Shown piece after piece: positions 1 through 9,507 of a DNA stretch of 40,235 nt; within the stretch, counting starts at the first letter, position 1; each line of letters begins with the position of its first letter. The notes below the pieces were generated by a model, which was given only the letters and a program-made list of their open reading frames with translations, did not search any database and was not told where the DNA came from. The stretch is from Halomonas lysinitropha (GTDB lineage Bacteria; Pseudomonadota; Gammaproteobacteria; Pseudomonadales; Halomonadaceae). Both the position numbers and the translations under genes were made by a program. The DNA is taken from NCBI RefSeq assembly GCF_902500215.1, contig NZ_CABVOU010000047.1, positions 1 to 40,235 of the forward strand. The letters are read 5' to 3'.

Positions 1-34
1 GGGCAAGGGGGCAAGGGGTCAAGGAGCAAGCCAT

Positions 35-69
35 CTCCTTGCTCCTTGCTCCTTGCTCCTTGCTCCTTG
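35..69. repeat. 7-bp tandem repeat, CTCCTTG x5
   Basis: Five exact head-to-tail copies of CTCCTTG lie about 10 bp beyond the dacA stop codon. The first copies also pair with CAAGGAGCAAG at 20-30, giving an 11-bp perfect stem (20-30 with 38-48). No T-run follows on the minus strand, so this is a weak terminator candidate at best. Copy number could vary by slippage. Similar short repeats follow the stop codons of the phosphofructokinase and purH genes in this window. Confidence 0.9.
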
Positions 70-78
70 CCGAAGGCC

Positions 79-1275
79 CTAGTCGAACCAGCCGCCAATC
101 AGATTGGTGAAGAAACGCCGCACCTGGTCGAAGAGGCGCTTGAACAGCCCGCCCTCCTCGATACCCTCGAGGGCGACCAACGGGCGCTCACCGACCAGCT
201 CCTCGCCCTGGCGAACCTCCATGGTGCCCACCCGGTCGCCGGCCGTGATGGGCGCGGTGAGATCGGCCTGGATGTCGAGCTTGGCGGTCAGTTCCTCGCT
301 GCGGGCGCGCGGTACGGTCATGACCACGTTGCGATCGACACCGACGCGCAGCTCGTTCTTGTCGCCGCCCCAGACGCGCGGGGTGTTGAGCACGGCGCCG
401 GCGTCATAGAGCTTGAGGGTCTCGTAGTAGCGGAAACCGTAGCTGAGCAGCTTCTGCGTTTCCTGGGCGCGTGCCTCCTCGGAGGCGGTGCCCATGACCA
501 CCGAGATCAGACGCATGTCGTCGCGCTTGGCCGAGGCCACCAGGCAATAGCCCGCTTCCTCGGTCCAGCCGGTCTTCAGGCCATCGACGCTGCTGTCGCG
601 CCACAGCAAGCGGTTGCGGTTGGGCTGATCGATGCCGCCGTAACTGAACTCCTTGCGCGCATAGGTCGCGTAATGCTCCGGGTAGTCATTGATGATGTGC
701 TGGGAGAGCAGCGCCAGATCGCGAGCCGACGAGTAGTGATCCTCGTCAGGCAGGCCGGTGGAATTGACGAAGTTGGTGTTGTGCATGCCCAGCCGGGTAG
801 CGTGCTGGTTCATCAGGTCGGCGAAGGGACGCTCGCCACCGGCCAGGTACTCGGCCATGGCCACGCTGGCATCGTTGCCCGAGACAATGATGATGCCCTG
901 AAGCAGGTCGTCGATGGACACCTGAGTGTCGACCTCGATGAACATCTTGGAGCCCCCGGTGCGCCAGGCCTTCTCGCTGATGGGCACCAGGTCCTCGGGC
1001 GAGATATTGCCCTGATCGAGCTCACGCTCCACGAGGTAGGCCGTCATCAGCTTGGTCAGACTGGCCGGCGGCAGCCGCTCGTCGGCATTGTGCTCGGCCA
1101 GGATCCGTCCGCTGTCGGCGTCCATCAGGATCCAGGACGTCGCAGCCAGCTGGGGGGGTGAGGGAATCATGGTCTGCGGCGTTGGAATGATCTGGGCCGT
1201 GGCCTGTGACGCGACCAGCAGCAGGCTGACCAGCAGCGGCAACAGCCGGCGGCAGAAGAAACGCGTGAATCTCAT
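79..1275 (-). CDS. dacA: D-alanyl-D-alanine carboxypeptidase (PBP5/6 type)
   Basis: Periplasmic penicillin-binding protein that removes the terminal D-Ala from peptidoglycan pentapeptides. From the ATG at 1275 it has 398 residues. A signal peptide with a Leu-rich core ends near ATAQ at residue 28. The three active-site motifs are SLTK (nucleophile Ser about 72), SGN and KTG (in GLKTGWTEE). A PBP5 C-terminal domain follows, and the last ~20 residues form an amphipathic basic-aromatic helix (LFKRLFDQVRRFF) of the kind that anchors PBP5 to the inner membrane. The open frame extends upstream to 1461 but would overlap rlpA, so 1275 (or 1290) is preferred. It is the last gene of the elongation cluster, and the rlpA-dacA-ybeD-lipB order known from relatives suggests lipoate genes lie just left of the window. 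Confidence 0.95.
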   Translation of the reverse strand: MRFTRFFCRRLLPLLVSLLLVASQATAQIIPTPQTMIPSPPQLAATSWILMDADSGRILAEHNADERLPPASLTKLMTAYLVERELDQGNISPEDLVPISEKAWRTGGSKMFIEVDTQVSIDDLLQGIIIVSGNDASVAMAEYLAGGERPFADLMNQHATRLGMHNTNFVNSTGLPDEDHYSSARDLALLSQHIINDYPEHYATYARKEFSYGGIDQPNRNRLLWRDSSVDGLKTGWTEEAGYCLVASAKRDDMRLISVVMGTASEEARAQETQKLLSYGFRYYETLKLYDAGAVLNTPRVWGGDKNELRVGVDRNVVMTVPRARSEELTAKLDIQADLTAPITAGDRVGTMEVRQGEELVGERPLVALEGIEEGGLFKRLFDQVRRFFTNLIGGWFD

Positions 1276-1327
1276 GGCAAGGGTTCTCATCAGGGGTATC
1301 GCAGGGTGGTTCGAATAGGGGGCCGAC

Positions 1328-2260
1328 TCAGTCGGCATCGTTGACAACGAAGGTTTGGGCAAAGCCTGCCCGGCGCAGCTGTTCGCGGATGGGATCCACC
1401 TGGTCCGCATGCTCCAGGGGGCCGACCTGCACGCGATGGAGGCCGGTGGCACTGGCGACACGTACGGGGCGATCGATCTCGCCCTCCAGGCGCGACCTCA
1501 GCTCTCGGGCTCCGTCGGCGGACCCCAGGGCCGCCACTTGCAGGAAGACGTCGCGGCCGGTCACCGGCGCATCGCTTACGCCGCCCCGAACGTCCGTGGC
1601 AGCCGGTGCCACCGGCGCCTCTCGGGGCGGCGAGACCCCTGCCGTGCGAGGCGTGCCGGCGTTGTCGGCGCTCCAGCGCTCCACATCGATGACCTCGACC
1701 TTCACGCCGCCGGTTCCCTGCTCGAGAATGCCCAGGCGAGCCGCCGCCGCATAGGAGAGGTCAATCTCGCGGTCACTGTGGAAGGGCCCGCGGTCGTTGA
1801 CCCGCACGATCGCCGAGCGGCCGTTTTCGAGGCTGGTGACGCGAACGAAGCTGGGCAGGGGCAAGGAACGATGGGCGGCGCTCATCTTGTACATGTCATA
1901 GATCTCGCCGTTGGCCGTTGCATAGCCATGGAACTTCTCACCGTACCAGGAGGCTTGGCCCTGGCGGCTGTAGCCACGGGCATCCGCCATCACCTCGTAA
2001 CGCTTGCCCCATACCTCGTAGGATGAGGCGTTGCCTCCCCTGGAGCGCGCTTCGCGACGCGGCACCGCATCCGGCACCTTGGCGACATCGGGCGGGTCCT
2101 CGGGATAGGCATCGCCGGCCAGGGCATAGCGCTCGCCGCTTCCCGAGGTGGCGGGCACCTTGCTGGACGCCTCGTCGGTGGCAGGGCGGGAGCCGCCACC
2201 GCTCCCGGCACAGCCGGCCAGCAGCAGCAGCACGCTGAACGCCACACAGGTGCGTGTCAT
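1328..2260 (-). CDS. rlpA: RlpA septal ring lytic transglycosylase, lipoprotein with SPOR domain
   Basis: Outer-membrane lipoprotein of 310 residues. The lipobox LAGC lies at about 14-17, so Cys17 is the probable lipidation site. A Ser/Gly/Pro-rich linker leads to the double-psi beta-barrel domain, marked by GQASWYGEKFHG, ANGEIYD and VRVNDRGPF. The C-terminal ~75 residues (from about VFLQVAALGS) are a SPOR domain, which binds denuded septal glycan. In Pseudomonas, RlpA is a lytic transglycosylase acting on stem-peptide-free glycan. The gene overlaps the mltB stop by 4 bp (ATGA), so the two lytic enzymes are likely translationally coupled. Confidence 0.93.
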   Translation of the reverse strand: MTRTCVAFSVLLLLAGCAGSGGGSRPATDEASSKVPATSGSGERYALAGDAYPEDPPDVAKVPDAVPRREARSRGGNASSYEVWGKRYEVMADARGYSRQGQASWYGEKFHGYATANGEIYDMYKMSAAHRSLPLPSFVRVTSLENGRSAIVRVNDRGPFHSDREIDLSYAAAARLGILEQGTGGVKVEVIDVERWSADNAGTPRTAGVSPPREAPVAPAATDVRGGVSDAPVTGRDVFLQVAALGSADGARELRSRLEGEIDRPVRVASATGLHRVQVGPLEHADQVDPIREQLRRAGFAQTFVVNDAD

Positions 2261-3330
2261 GGGGCCTCCTCCGGGGTGGTGTCGGTGGCATCGAGCCAGT
2301 GGGCCTCGAGGCCTCGCGCCTCGCCAATCGCCTCGGCCAGCTCGATCACCGCCATGGCGTACAGGTGGCTGTGATTGTAGCGGGTGATCACGTAGAAATT
2401 GTGCTCGCCAAGCACGTAGCGCCAGGCGTCTTCGCCATCTTCCACCTCCAGAGAGACCGGCAGCAGGCGATGATCGTCGGCCAGCGAATCCGGGACCTCG
2501 AGCCCCGCGGCGGCAAGCTCGGCCGCGGTAACCGCGGGTGGCCGGGCAGCGCGATTGAAGTCGATGCGATCGGGAGGCGTGGCGGGGCCCTCGGCCTCAT
2601 GGTACAGGGGTTCGCCGGGGCGCCAGCCGTGCTCGGCGAAGTAGTTGGCCACGCTGCCGATGGCGTCCACCGGGTTGGTCCAGAGATCGCGCAGGCCGTC
2701 GCCGTCGAAATCCACCGCGTAGGCCCGATAACTGGTGGGGATGAACTGCGGATAGCCCATGGCGCCGGCGTAGGAGCCGGTCAAGCTACCGGGTGCCTGC
2801 TCTTGCTCATGGGCGATCTCCAGGAAAGCCGCCAGCTCACCGCGGAAGAAGCGGCCCCGGTGCGGGTGATGAAAGGCCAGCGTCGCCAGGGAATCGAGAA
2901 CGCGGTGGTGGCCGGTGACGCCCCCATAGCGGGTCTCGACACCGATGATGGCGGCGATGACGGCCGGCGGCACGCCATACTCGGCCTCGGCCTTCTCGAA
3001 TGCTGGCCGGTGGGCCTCGATAAAGGCTACCCCGTTGGCGATGCGCGAGGCATCCAGGAAGATGGCGCGATACTCGGGCCAGGTGAGGCGCCGTTCGGCG
3101 GCGCCGGCCATGGCATCCAGCACGCCCTGCCGATAGACGGCTTCACCCATGGCGCCTTCCAGCCACTCGCGCTCGATTCCCTGGTCAACCAGTTCATCGA
3201 CCAGGGAACGCGCCCCCTCATGCTTGCGCGGGTCGAAATCCGTCGCGGCCGCCGTCAACGTCAGCAGCGACAGGCCGACGCCGGCGATCACCGCCAGCGG
3301 TGTCGATCCATGAAAACGGGTCACCGTCAT
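2257..3330 (-). CDS. mltB: Lytic murein transglycosylase B
   Basis: Periplasmic muramidase of 357 residues that cleaves glycan strands to 1,6-anhydro-muropeptides. An N-terminal hydrophobic signal segment ends near LTAAATDFD. No lipobox Cys is present, so the enzyme is probably soluble, unlike E. coli MltB. The catalytic motif is VETRYGG with Glu about 132. YAGAMGYPQFIPTSY and DFDGDGLRDLW are characteristic MltB/SLT_2 segments. A gap of 36 bp separates it from rodA upstream. The rodA-mltB-rlpA-dacA order is that of Pseudomonas. Confidence 0.94.
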   Translation of the reverse strand: MTVTRFHGSTPLAVIAGVGLSLLTLTAAATDFDPRKHEGARSLVDELVDQGIEREWLEGAMGEAVYRQGVLDAMAGAAERRLTWPEYRAIFLDASRIANGVAFIEAHRPAFEKAEAEYGVPPAVIAAIIGVETRYGGVTGHHRVLDSLATLAFHHPHRGRFFRGELAAFLEIAHEQEQAPGSLTGSYAGAMGYPQFIPTSYRAYAVDFDGDGLRDLWTNPVDAIGSVANYFAEHGWRPGEPLYHEAEGPATPPDRIDFNRAARPPAVTAAELAAAGLEVPDSLADDHRLLPVSLEVEDGEDAWRYVLGEHNFYVITRYNHSHLYAMAVIELAEAIGEARGLEAHWLDATDTTPEEAP

Positions 3331-3366
3331 GCTGTTGCCTCTCCCTGGAAATGCGACCCGCCGGCG

Positions 3367-4527
3367 CTAGCGCGGCAGCAGGCGGCGGTGGGCATGAATG
3401 GCCATGAGAATACCGAAACCCGCCAACAAGGTCACGCTGGAGGTCCCCCCGTAGCTGACCAGCGGCAGCGGTACGCCGACCACCGGCAGGATGCCGCTGA
3501 CCATGCCCACATTGACGAAAACATAGATGAAGAAGGTCAGGATGATGCTGCCCGCCACCAGGCGCCCGAAGGTTTCCTGGGCGGCGCCGGCGAGCCATAG
3601 CCCACGCCCCACGATCAACAGGTAGAGCAGCAGGAAGGCCAGCATGCCCACCAGCCCGAACTCCTCGCCGAGCACCGCCACGATGAAGTCGGTATGGCGC
3701 TCGGGCAGGAACTCCAGCTGCGACTGGGTGCCCTGCAGCCATCCCTTGCCCCAGAAGCCGCCACTGCCGATGGCAGTGGTCGACTGGATGATGTTCCAGC
3801 CCGCCCCCAGAGGATCGCTCTCGGGATCGAGGAAGGTCAGGACCCGCTGGCGCTGGTAGTTGTGCAGGTTCACCCACAGCAGCGGCAGCGCGGCCGCCGC
3901 CAGCACGCCGCAGAACAGGATGAAACGCCAGGAGAGCCCCGCCAGCAGGATCACGAACACCCCCGCTGCAGTGACCAGCAACGAGGTCCCCAGATCGGGC
4001 TGCTTGGCGATCAGCACCACCGGCAGGCCGATGATCACCGCGCAAACCAGCAGATCGCGCCAGCGCGGTGGGAGCGGCTGGCGGCTCAGCCAGGCGGCGA
4101 CCATCATCGGCATCGCCAGCTTCATCAGCTCCGAGGGCTGAAAGCGGATCACCCCGGGAATCTCCAGCCAGCGCTGGGCCCCCATGCCCATGTCGCCGAA
4201 CAGCTCCACCGCCACCAGCATCAACAACCCGGCGACGTAGACCGGTGGCGTCCAGCGCAGCAGTGTCGTCGGCGACAGCTGAGCAAGGCCGGCCATTACC
4301 ACCAGGGCCACGCCGAAGCGGAGGGCCTGGGCGGTCACCACCGACAGCCGCTGGCCACTGGCACTATAGAGTACCACTAGCCCGGCCAGCATCAGCAGCA
4401 GCAACATACCGAGCAGCCAGGGATCCAGATGGATTCGCTCCCAAAGGCTGCGCCGCCGAGCGATGCCACTCAGGGAGGGCTTGACGGGATGAGTCCGCAG
4501 GGGACGGGTCAGCTCGCTCCAGATCAT
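3367..4527 (-). CDS. rodA: Peptidoglycan glycosyltransferase RodA (SEDS family)
   Basis: Inner-membrane SEDS polymerase of 386 residues that makes lateral-wall glycan with its partner PBP2. About ten hydrophobic segments are visible. The C-terminal signature NVGMVSGILPVVGVPLPLV, followed by SYGGTS, is diagnostic of FtsW/RodA/SpoVE proteins. The gene follows mrdA by 2 bp, the usual pairing of RodA with its transpeptidase. The length is typical of the family. Confidence 0.96.
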   Translation of the reverse strand: MIWSELTRPLRTHPVKPSLSGIARRRSLWERIHLDPWLLGMLLLLMLAGLVVLYSASGQRLSVVTAQALRFGVALVVMAGLAQLSPTTLLRWTPPVYVAGLLMLVAVELFGDMGMGAQRWLEIPGVIRFQPSELMKLAMPMMVAAWLSRQPLPPRWRDLLVCAVIIGLPVVLIAKQPDLGTSLLVTAAGVFVILLAGLSWRFILFCGVLAAAALPLLWVNLHNYQRQRVLTFLDPESDPLGAGWNIIQSTTAIGSGGFWGKGWLQGTQSQLEFLPERHTDFIVAVLGEEFGLVGMLAFLLLYLLIVGRGLWLAGAAQETFGRLVAGSIILTFFIYVFVNVGMVSGILPVVGVPLPLVSYGGTSSVTLLAGFGILMAIHAHRRLLPR

Positions 4528-4529
4528 CG

Positions 4530-6437
4530 TCAGTTCCCCGTCACTCGACCATCCTCACGCTCGAGGACCTCGCGCACTTCCTCGGTATCCGGTGCCTCGT
4601 CCTCGAGCAGCCAGGCGTCGGTCATCGCCTTGGCCAGATGGGCGGCGTGAGTGCTGCCGCCTCCGGCATTCTCGACGATCACCGCCACGGCAATCTGGGG
4701 GGCTTCCACCGGTGCAAAGGCCGTGAACAGAGCATGGTCGCGCAGTCGTTCCTGGATCTCGTCGGCGTTGTACTTCTGGTCCTTGCCCAGCGAGAACACC
4801 TGGGCGGTACCGGACTTGCCCGCCATCCGATACTCCAGGTCCTTGCCGATACGCCTGGCGGTGCCCTCATGCCCCGATATCACCTTCTCCATGCCGGAGA
4901 AGATCCGGTCCCACCACCCTTCGTTCTCGAGCATGATGTCGGGTGGCGTGTCAGGCAGCTCGACGGGCACCTCCTCCTGGCCGATCCGCTGCGCCAGGCG
5001 CGGCTTGACCCACTCGCCTCGGTTGGCCAATACCGCCGTCGCGGTGGCCAGCTGCAGCGGGGTGAGCTGCCAGTAGCCCTGGCCAATGCCCACCGAGAGC
5101 GTCTCGCCGGGATACCAGGGCTGGTTGAAGCGCCCCCGCTTCCAGTCCCGGGAGGGCATCAGGGCGTCACTCTCGCCCTGGACATCGTGGGCCACCCGCT
5201 GGCCGAAGCCGAAGGCCGACATGTTCTCGTGGATACGATCGATACCCAGATCATGAGCCAGGGTATAGAAGTAGGTGTTGTTGGAGACGGCGATGGCGCG
5301 CTCCAGATCGACCCGGCCATGCCCCCAGCGCAACCAGTTGCGATAGCGCCGGGAGTCGTTGGGCAGCTGGAAATAGCCGGGGTCACGGATGGTGCTATTC
5401 GGGGTGATCTTGCCCTCGGCCAGACCCGCCAGGGCCAGGAAGGGCTTGATGGTGGAACCCGGCGGATAATGCCCGCGGATGGCCCGGTTGTAGAGCGGCA
5501 GGTCCAGGTCCTCCTGGAGCCCTCGGTAGGAGGCGACGTCGATGCCGGTGACGAACTGGTTGCTGTCGAACCCCGGCACCGAGGCCAGGGCGAGGATCTC
5601 GCCGCTCTCCGGGGCAATCGCCACGATGGAGCCACGACGGCCGTCGAGCAGTTCCACCGCGAGCCTCTGCAGTTCGCTGTCCAGTGTCAGGGTCAGGTCC
5701 TTGCCGGGCACCGGGTCGGTGTGACCGAGTTCACGCAGGACTCGACCACGGGCATTGGTCTCCACCTTTCGCAGCCCGGCCTGGCCATGCAGTTCATCCT
5801 CGTAGAAGCGCTCCACCCCGGTCTTGCCGATGAAATGGGTACCGGCATAGTTGCCTGCATCCAGACCCGCCAGCTCCTCGGCATTGATCCGCCCCACATA
5901 GCCCAGGGCATGCACCATGGTCTCGGCATCGGGATAGTAGCGCAGCAGCTGGGCCTCTACCTCGACGCCGGGCAGGCGATGCCGGTTGACGGCCAGTCGG
6001 GCAATCTGGTCCTCGTCGAGATCACTCATCAACAGCGCCGGCTGGAAGGGACGCTGGCGCTGTCGGGAGCGGACCCGGAAGGCCTCGATCTCCTCCTCGG
6101 GTATCTCCAGCAGGTCGACCAGCAGCGTCAGGGTGGCATCGAGGTCGGCGACCCGTTCGCGCACCAGGGTGAGGTTGTAGGTGGGACGGTTCTCGGCCAG
6201 CAGCACGCCGTGCCGGTCGTAGATCAGCCCGCGAGTCGGGGGCAGTGGCTCCACCCGCACGCGGTTCTTTTCGGAGCGCGTGCTGTAGACCTCATGCTGA
6301 ACCACCTGCAGATAGAACAGACGGCCACCCAGCAAGCCTGTCAGGCACACGACCACCAGTACGGCCAGCAGAGAGCGCATGCGGAAGGCATGCAGCTCCT
6401 GTTCCGGGTTCTTCAGGGGTTGGCGGCGCCGACGCAT
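4530..6437 (-). CDS. mrdA: Penicillin-binding protein 2, elongasome transpeptidase
   Basis: Monofunctional class B PBP of 635 residues that crosslinks lateral-wall peptidoglycan with RodA. A short cytoplasmic tail and one transmembrane anchor (LLAVLVVVCLTGLLGGRLFY) are followed by a dimerisation/pedestal domain. The transpeptidase domain carries PPGSTIKP (nucleophile Ser), SNN (in VSNNTYF) and KSGT (in AGKSGTAQVF). The start at 6437 gives the expected RRRR-type basic N-terminus. It is 66 bp downstream of rlmH and tightly linked to rodA. Confidence 0.96.
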   Translation of the reverse strand: MRRRRQPLKNPEQELHAFRMRSLLAVLVVVCLTGLLGGRLFYLQVVQHEVYSTRSEKNRVRVEPLPPTRGLIYDRHGVLLAENRPTYNLTLVRERVADLDATLTLLVDLLEIPEEEIEAFRVRSRQRQRPFQPALLMSDLDEDQIARLAVNRHRLPGVEVEAQLLRYYPDAETMVHALGYVGRINAEELAGLDAGNYAGTHFIGKTGVERFYEDELHGQAGLRKVETNARGRVLRELGHTDPVPGKDLTLTLDSELQRLAVELLDGRRGSIVAIAPESGEILALASVPGFDSNQFVTGIDVASYRGLQEDLDLPLYNRAIRGHYPPGSTIKPFLALAGLAEGKITPNSTIRDPGYFQLPNDSRRYRNWLRWGHGRVDLERAIAVSNNTYFYTLAHDLGIDRIHENMSAFGFGQRVAHDVQGESDALMPSRDWKRGRFNQPWYPGETLSVGIGQGYWQLTPLQLATATAVLANRGEWVKPRLAQRIGQEEVPVELPDTPPDIMLENEGWWDRIFSGMEKVISGHEGTARRIGKDLEYRMAGKSGTAQVFSLGKDQKYNADEIQERLRDHALFTAFAPVEAPQIAVAVIVENAGGGSTHAAHLAKAMTDAWLLEDEAPDTEEVREVLEREDGRVTGN

Positions 6438-6503
6438 GCTCGGTCATGACCTCTGGATCGGTGAGCAGATGGGCCTTCAGCGATCATCAACTGGAGACGG
6501 CCC

Positions 6504-6971
6504 TCAGCGGTGATAGGGGTGGCCGACAAGCAAGGTCCAGGCGCGGTAAAGCTGCTCGGCAAGGAGAATGCGCACCAGCGGATGGGGCAACGTCAACGGC
6601 GACAGCGACCAGCGCTGGTCGGCACTCGCCGACAGCGCCGGCGCCAGGCCATCCGGGCCACCCACCAGCAGCACCACGTCACGCCCCTCGAGGCGCCAGG
6701 CGTCGGCTTGCCGGGCCAGCTGCTCGGTGCTCCACGCCTTGCCCCCCACCTCCAGGGCGACGAGATGTTCTCCGCCCTTGAGGCGACCCCGGATGCGGTC
6801 GGCCTCCAACTCCATGGCCCGGGTCACATCGGCATTCTTGCCGCGCTGTCCCGGGACGATCTCTTCCACCTCCAGGGCGAAGTCCCTGGGGAGGCGCTTG
6901 CGGTACTCCTCGACACCGCGGGACACCCAGTCGGGCATGCGCGTGCCCACCGCCAGCAGGCGGATCCTCAT
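6504..6971 (-). CDS. rlmH: 23S rRNA (pseudouridine-1915 N3)-methyltransferase RlmH
   Basis: SPOUT-class methyltransferase of 155 residues, the standard RlmH length. It methylates N3 of pseudouridine 1915 in helix 69 of 23S rRNA in assembled 70S ribosomes. Visible family features are the start [16 protein letters not shown], the SAM-knot segment LLVGGPDGL, and the C-terminal [20 protein letters not shown]. It overlaps rsfS by 4 bp, as in most gammaproteobacteria. Confidence 0.96.
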   Translation of the reverse strand: MRIRLLAVGTRMPDWVSRGVEEYRKRLPRDFALEVEEIVPGQRGKNADVTRAMELEADRIRGRLKGGEHLVALEVGGKAWSTEQLARQADAWRLEGRDVVLLVGGPDGLAPALSASADQRWSLSPLTLPHPLVRILLAEQLYRAWTLLVGHPYHR

Positions 6972-7336
6972 GAAGAGTGGGTCCCTTCCTCCAGCCGGGA
7001 TTCCGTATCGCTGGGCAGATCGGCCCAGAGTCGCTCCAGGTCGTAGAGCTGTCGAGTCTCGGGCAGCATCATGTGCACCACCAGGTTGCCAAGATCGACC
7101 AGCACCCAGTCGGCGCCGTTCTCACCCTCGACACCCAGCGGCGAAACGCCCTGGTCCTTGGCGGTCTGAACCACGTTATCCGCCAGCGCCGCCACATGAC
7201 GGCTGGAGGTGCCGCTGGCCACTACCATCAGGTCGGTCACGCTGGTCAATCGTGAGACATCCAGGACGGCGATATCCTGGGCCTTGATGTCCTCCAGTGC
7301 GTCGATCACCAGAGTCTTGAGTGCGTCGATATGCAT
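6968..7336 (-). CDS. rsfS: Ribosome silencing factor RsfS
   Basis: Small cytoplasmic protein of 122 residues. RsfS binds ribosomal protein uL14 and blocks joining of 30S and 50S subunits when nutrients are scarce. Recognised from the Iojap-type core: [21 protein letters not shown], then [20 protein letters not shown]. The ATG at 7336 gives the normal length. Translation is coupled to rlmH through the ATGA overlap at 6968-6971. Confidence 0.95.
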   Translation of the reverse strand: MHIDALKTLVIDALEDIKAQDIAVLDVSRLTSVTDLMVVASGTSSRHVAALADNVVQTAKDQGVSPLGVEGENGADWVLVDLGNLVVHMMLPETRQLYDLERLWADLPSDTESRLEEGTHSS

Positions 7337-7413
7337 AGCCCTTCGTGTCAGCCCTTCATCATCGAGAAATCCTCGATACCATTGTACCGACTTGATGCCC
7401 TGGTGGGCAGCAT

Positions 7414-8106
7414 TCAGCCATGCCGGTAGAGGTCCCGCGACAGGAGTTGTGCCTCCACTGCCTCGGGCAGCAGGTAGCGAACGCTTCGGCCCGCCGCCAG
7501 TCGCTGGCGAACCTCGGTGGCCGAGATCGCCATGCGCGAGGGTAACCTGAGACGCAGCAGGTACCCGGCGGGCCGGACCATCAGTGCCTCGACGTCATCG
7601 ACCTCGCGCCCGGCCAGCAGTTCGATCAACGCCTCGGGCAGCGCGGCCTGATGATCCGGCCGGTCGATCACCACCACATGAGCGAGCTCGAAGAGCTGCT
7701 GCGGTTCGCGCCAATCGGCCAGACGCAGGAAGGCATCATGGCCCAGCGCCATCACCAGGCGCGCCTCGCGGCCAAATTCACGGCGCAGCGAAGCGAGGGT
7801 GTCGGCACTGTAGGAGGGCCCGTCACGCTCGAGCTCCCGGGAGTCGGCGACCAGGCCCGGCGTATCGCCGATCCCCAGACGCAACAGCGCAAGGCGATCG
7901 GCGGGCGAGACCCGGGGCTCACCGCGCAGCGGCGGCATGGACGCCGGCACCAGGCGCACCTCGTCCAGGGCCAGCGCCTCGCGAAGCTCCACGGCGCTGC
8001 GCAGGTGCCCATGGTGCACCGGATCGAAGGTGCCGCCGAGCATGGCGATCCGGCGCGGAGGTGACGGGTCGCGGTCGGCCCTGACGGGCAGGCCCGACTG
8101 ACTCAT
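7414..8106 (-). CDS. nadD: Nicotinate-nucleotide adenylyltransferase
   Basis: Transfers AMP to nicotinate mononucleotide in NAD synthesis. The protein has 230 residues. The nucleotidyltransferase signature [12 protein letters not shown] sits near the N-terminus, and the second signature [10 protein letters not shown] near the C-terminus. About 18 extra residues precede the GGTFDP motif, and a later start is possible. It overlaps the proA stop by 4 bp (ATGA) and is followed after 77 bp by rsfS. Confidence 0.95.
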   Translation of the reverse strand: MSQSGLPVRADRDPSPPRRIAMLGGTFDPVHHGHLRSAVELREALALDEVRLVPASMPPLRGEPRVSPADRLALLRLGIGDTPGLVADSRELERDGPSYSADTLASLRREFGREARLVMALGHDAFLRLADWREPQQLFELAHVVVIDRPDHQAALPEALIELLAGREVDDVEALMVRPAGYLLRLRLPSRMAISATEVRQRLAAGRSVRYLLPEAVEAQLLSRDLYRHG

Positions 8107-9410
8107 CGGCGCACCTGGCCATCGCCGAGCACCACATACTTGCGGGAGGTCAGCCCTTCGAGACCCACGGGACCCCGCGCATGCAGGCGATCGGTGGAGA
8201 TGCCGATCTCGGCGCCCAGCCCGTACTCGAAGCCGTCGGCGAAACGGGTCGAGGCATTGACCATCACCGAACTGGAGTCGACCTCGGCGAGAAAGCGTCG
8301 CGCCCGTCCATAGTGCTCGGTGACGATGGCGTCGGTGTGCCGCGAGCCATAGCGCTCGATATGCGCCATCGCGTCATCGATGCCGTCGACCACGCGAATG
8401 GCCAGCACCGGGGCCAGGTACTCCGTCTGCCAGTCCGCCTCGCTGGCCACCCCAATGTCGCCCAGTATCGCGCGGGTCCGTTCACAGCCGCGCAGCTCGA
8501 CACCGTGCTCGCCATAGGCGAGGGCCAGGGTCGGGAGCAGGGTCTCGGCTAGCGGCGCATCGATCAGCAGGGTCTCCATGGTATTGCAGGTGCCATAGCG
8601 GTGAGTCTTGGCGTTGACCGCGATGGCCAGGGCCTTGTCGACGTCAGCGCCGGCATCGATATAGACATGACAGACACCGTCGAGATGCTTGATCACCGGC
8701 ACCCGCGCCTCCCGGGTGATGCGCTCGATCAGCGACTTCCCGCCGCGCGGGATGATCACGTCGACGTACTCCGGCATGCTGATCAGGCGGCCCACGGCGT
8801 TGCGGTCGGTGGTCGCTACCACCTGGACGGCACTCTCGGGCAGGCCGGCCCGGGCCAGCCCGGCGCGGATGCAGGCCGCGATGGCAGCATTGGAATCGCG
8901 CGCCTCGGAGCCGCCCCGCAGGATCGCCGCGTTGCCCGATTTCAGGCACAGACTCGCCGCCTCCAGGGTGACGTTGGGGCGCGACTCGTAGATGATGCCG
9001 ATCACCCCGAGGGGCACGCGCATCTGGCCCACCTGAATACCGCTGGGCCGCGAGCGCAGGCCGTCGATCTCGCCCACCGGGTCCGGCAGGGCGGCGACCT
9101 GGACGAGACCGTCGATCATGGCATCGAGACGCCTGTCATCCAGCGCCAGGCGATCCAGAAGGGCAGCCTCCAGGCCGCTCTCTCGCTCCCGGGCAAGGTC
9201 GCGGGCGTTGGCGGCCAGCACGTCGCTCCGGGCCTGTTCGAGATGCTCGGCCATGGCCAGCAGGGCGGCGTTCTTGGCGGCTGTGTCGACGCGGCGCATC
9301 AGAGTGGCCGCCTCGCGGGCGCCCTGCCCCAGGCGCTGCATGTAGGCGTCGATATCGCGGATGTCGGGGATGGCGGGGTCATGGTCCGAACGGGAGGCTT
9401 GAGCTGTCAT
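8103..9410 (-). CDS. proA: Glutamate-5-semialdehyde dehydrogenase (gamma-glutamyl phosphate reductase)
   Basis: Reduces gamma-glutamyl phosphate to glutamate semialdehyde with NADPH, the second step of proline synthesis. From the ATG at 9410, preceded by AGGAGA, the protein has 435 residues, slightly above the usual ~420. The open frame reaches 9449, but the upstream MSRRRRPQ stretch has no comparable ribosome site. Family signatures are [19 protein letters not shown], the catalytic-Cys segment [11 protein letters not shown], and [11 protein letters not shown] at the C-terminus. It is the first gene of the minus-strand cluster. Confidence 0.95.
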   Translation of the reverse strand: MTAQASRSDHDPAIPDIRDIDAYMQRLGQGAREAATLMRRVDTAAKNAALLAMAEHLEQARSDVLAANARDLARERESGLEAALLDRLALDDRRLDAMIDGLVQVAALPDPVGEIDGLRSRPSGIQVGQMRVPLGVIGIIYESRPNVTLEAASLCLKSGNAAILRGGSEARDSNAAIAACIRAGLARAGLPESAVQVVATTDRNAVGRLISMPEYVDVIIPRGGKSLIERITREARVPVIKHLDGVCHVYIDAGADVDKALAIAVNAKTHRYGTCNTMETLLIDAPLAETLLPTLALAYGEHGVELRGCERTRAILGDIGVASEADWQTEYLAPVLAIRVVDGIDDAMAHIERYGSRHTDAIVTEHYGRARRFLAEVDSSSVMVNASTRFADGFEYGLGAEIGISTDRLHARGPVGLEGLTSRKYVVLGDGQVRR

Positions 9411-9507
9411 GCCGTTGCGTGTCTCCTGGGGCCGGCGGCGCCGCGACAAGGGCGGTGCCGGCGTTGTACTGTGCCGTGAAACGGGAAGGAGTTCATACTA
9501 AGCCACC

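Noticed and set aside
4638..6449. 603-codon open frame on the plus strand opposite mrdA
   Set aside because: Shadow frame in GC-rich DNA; Gln/His/Gly-rich translation with no family features, while PBP2 motifs on the other strand are complete.
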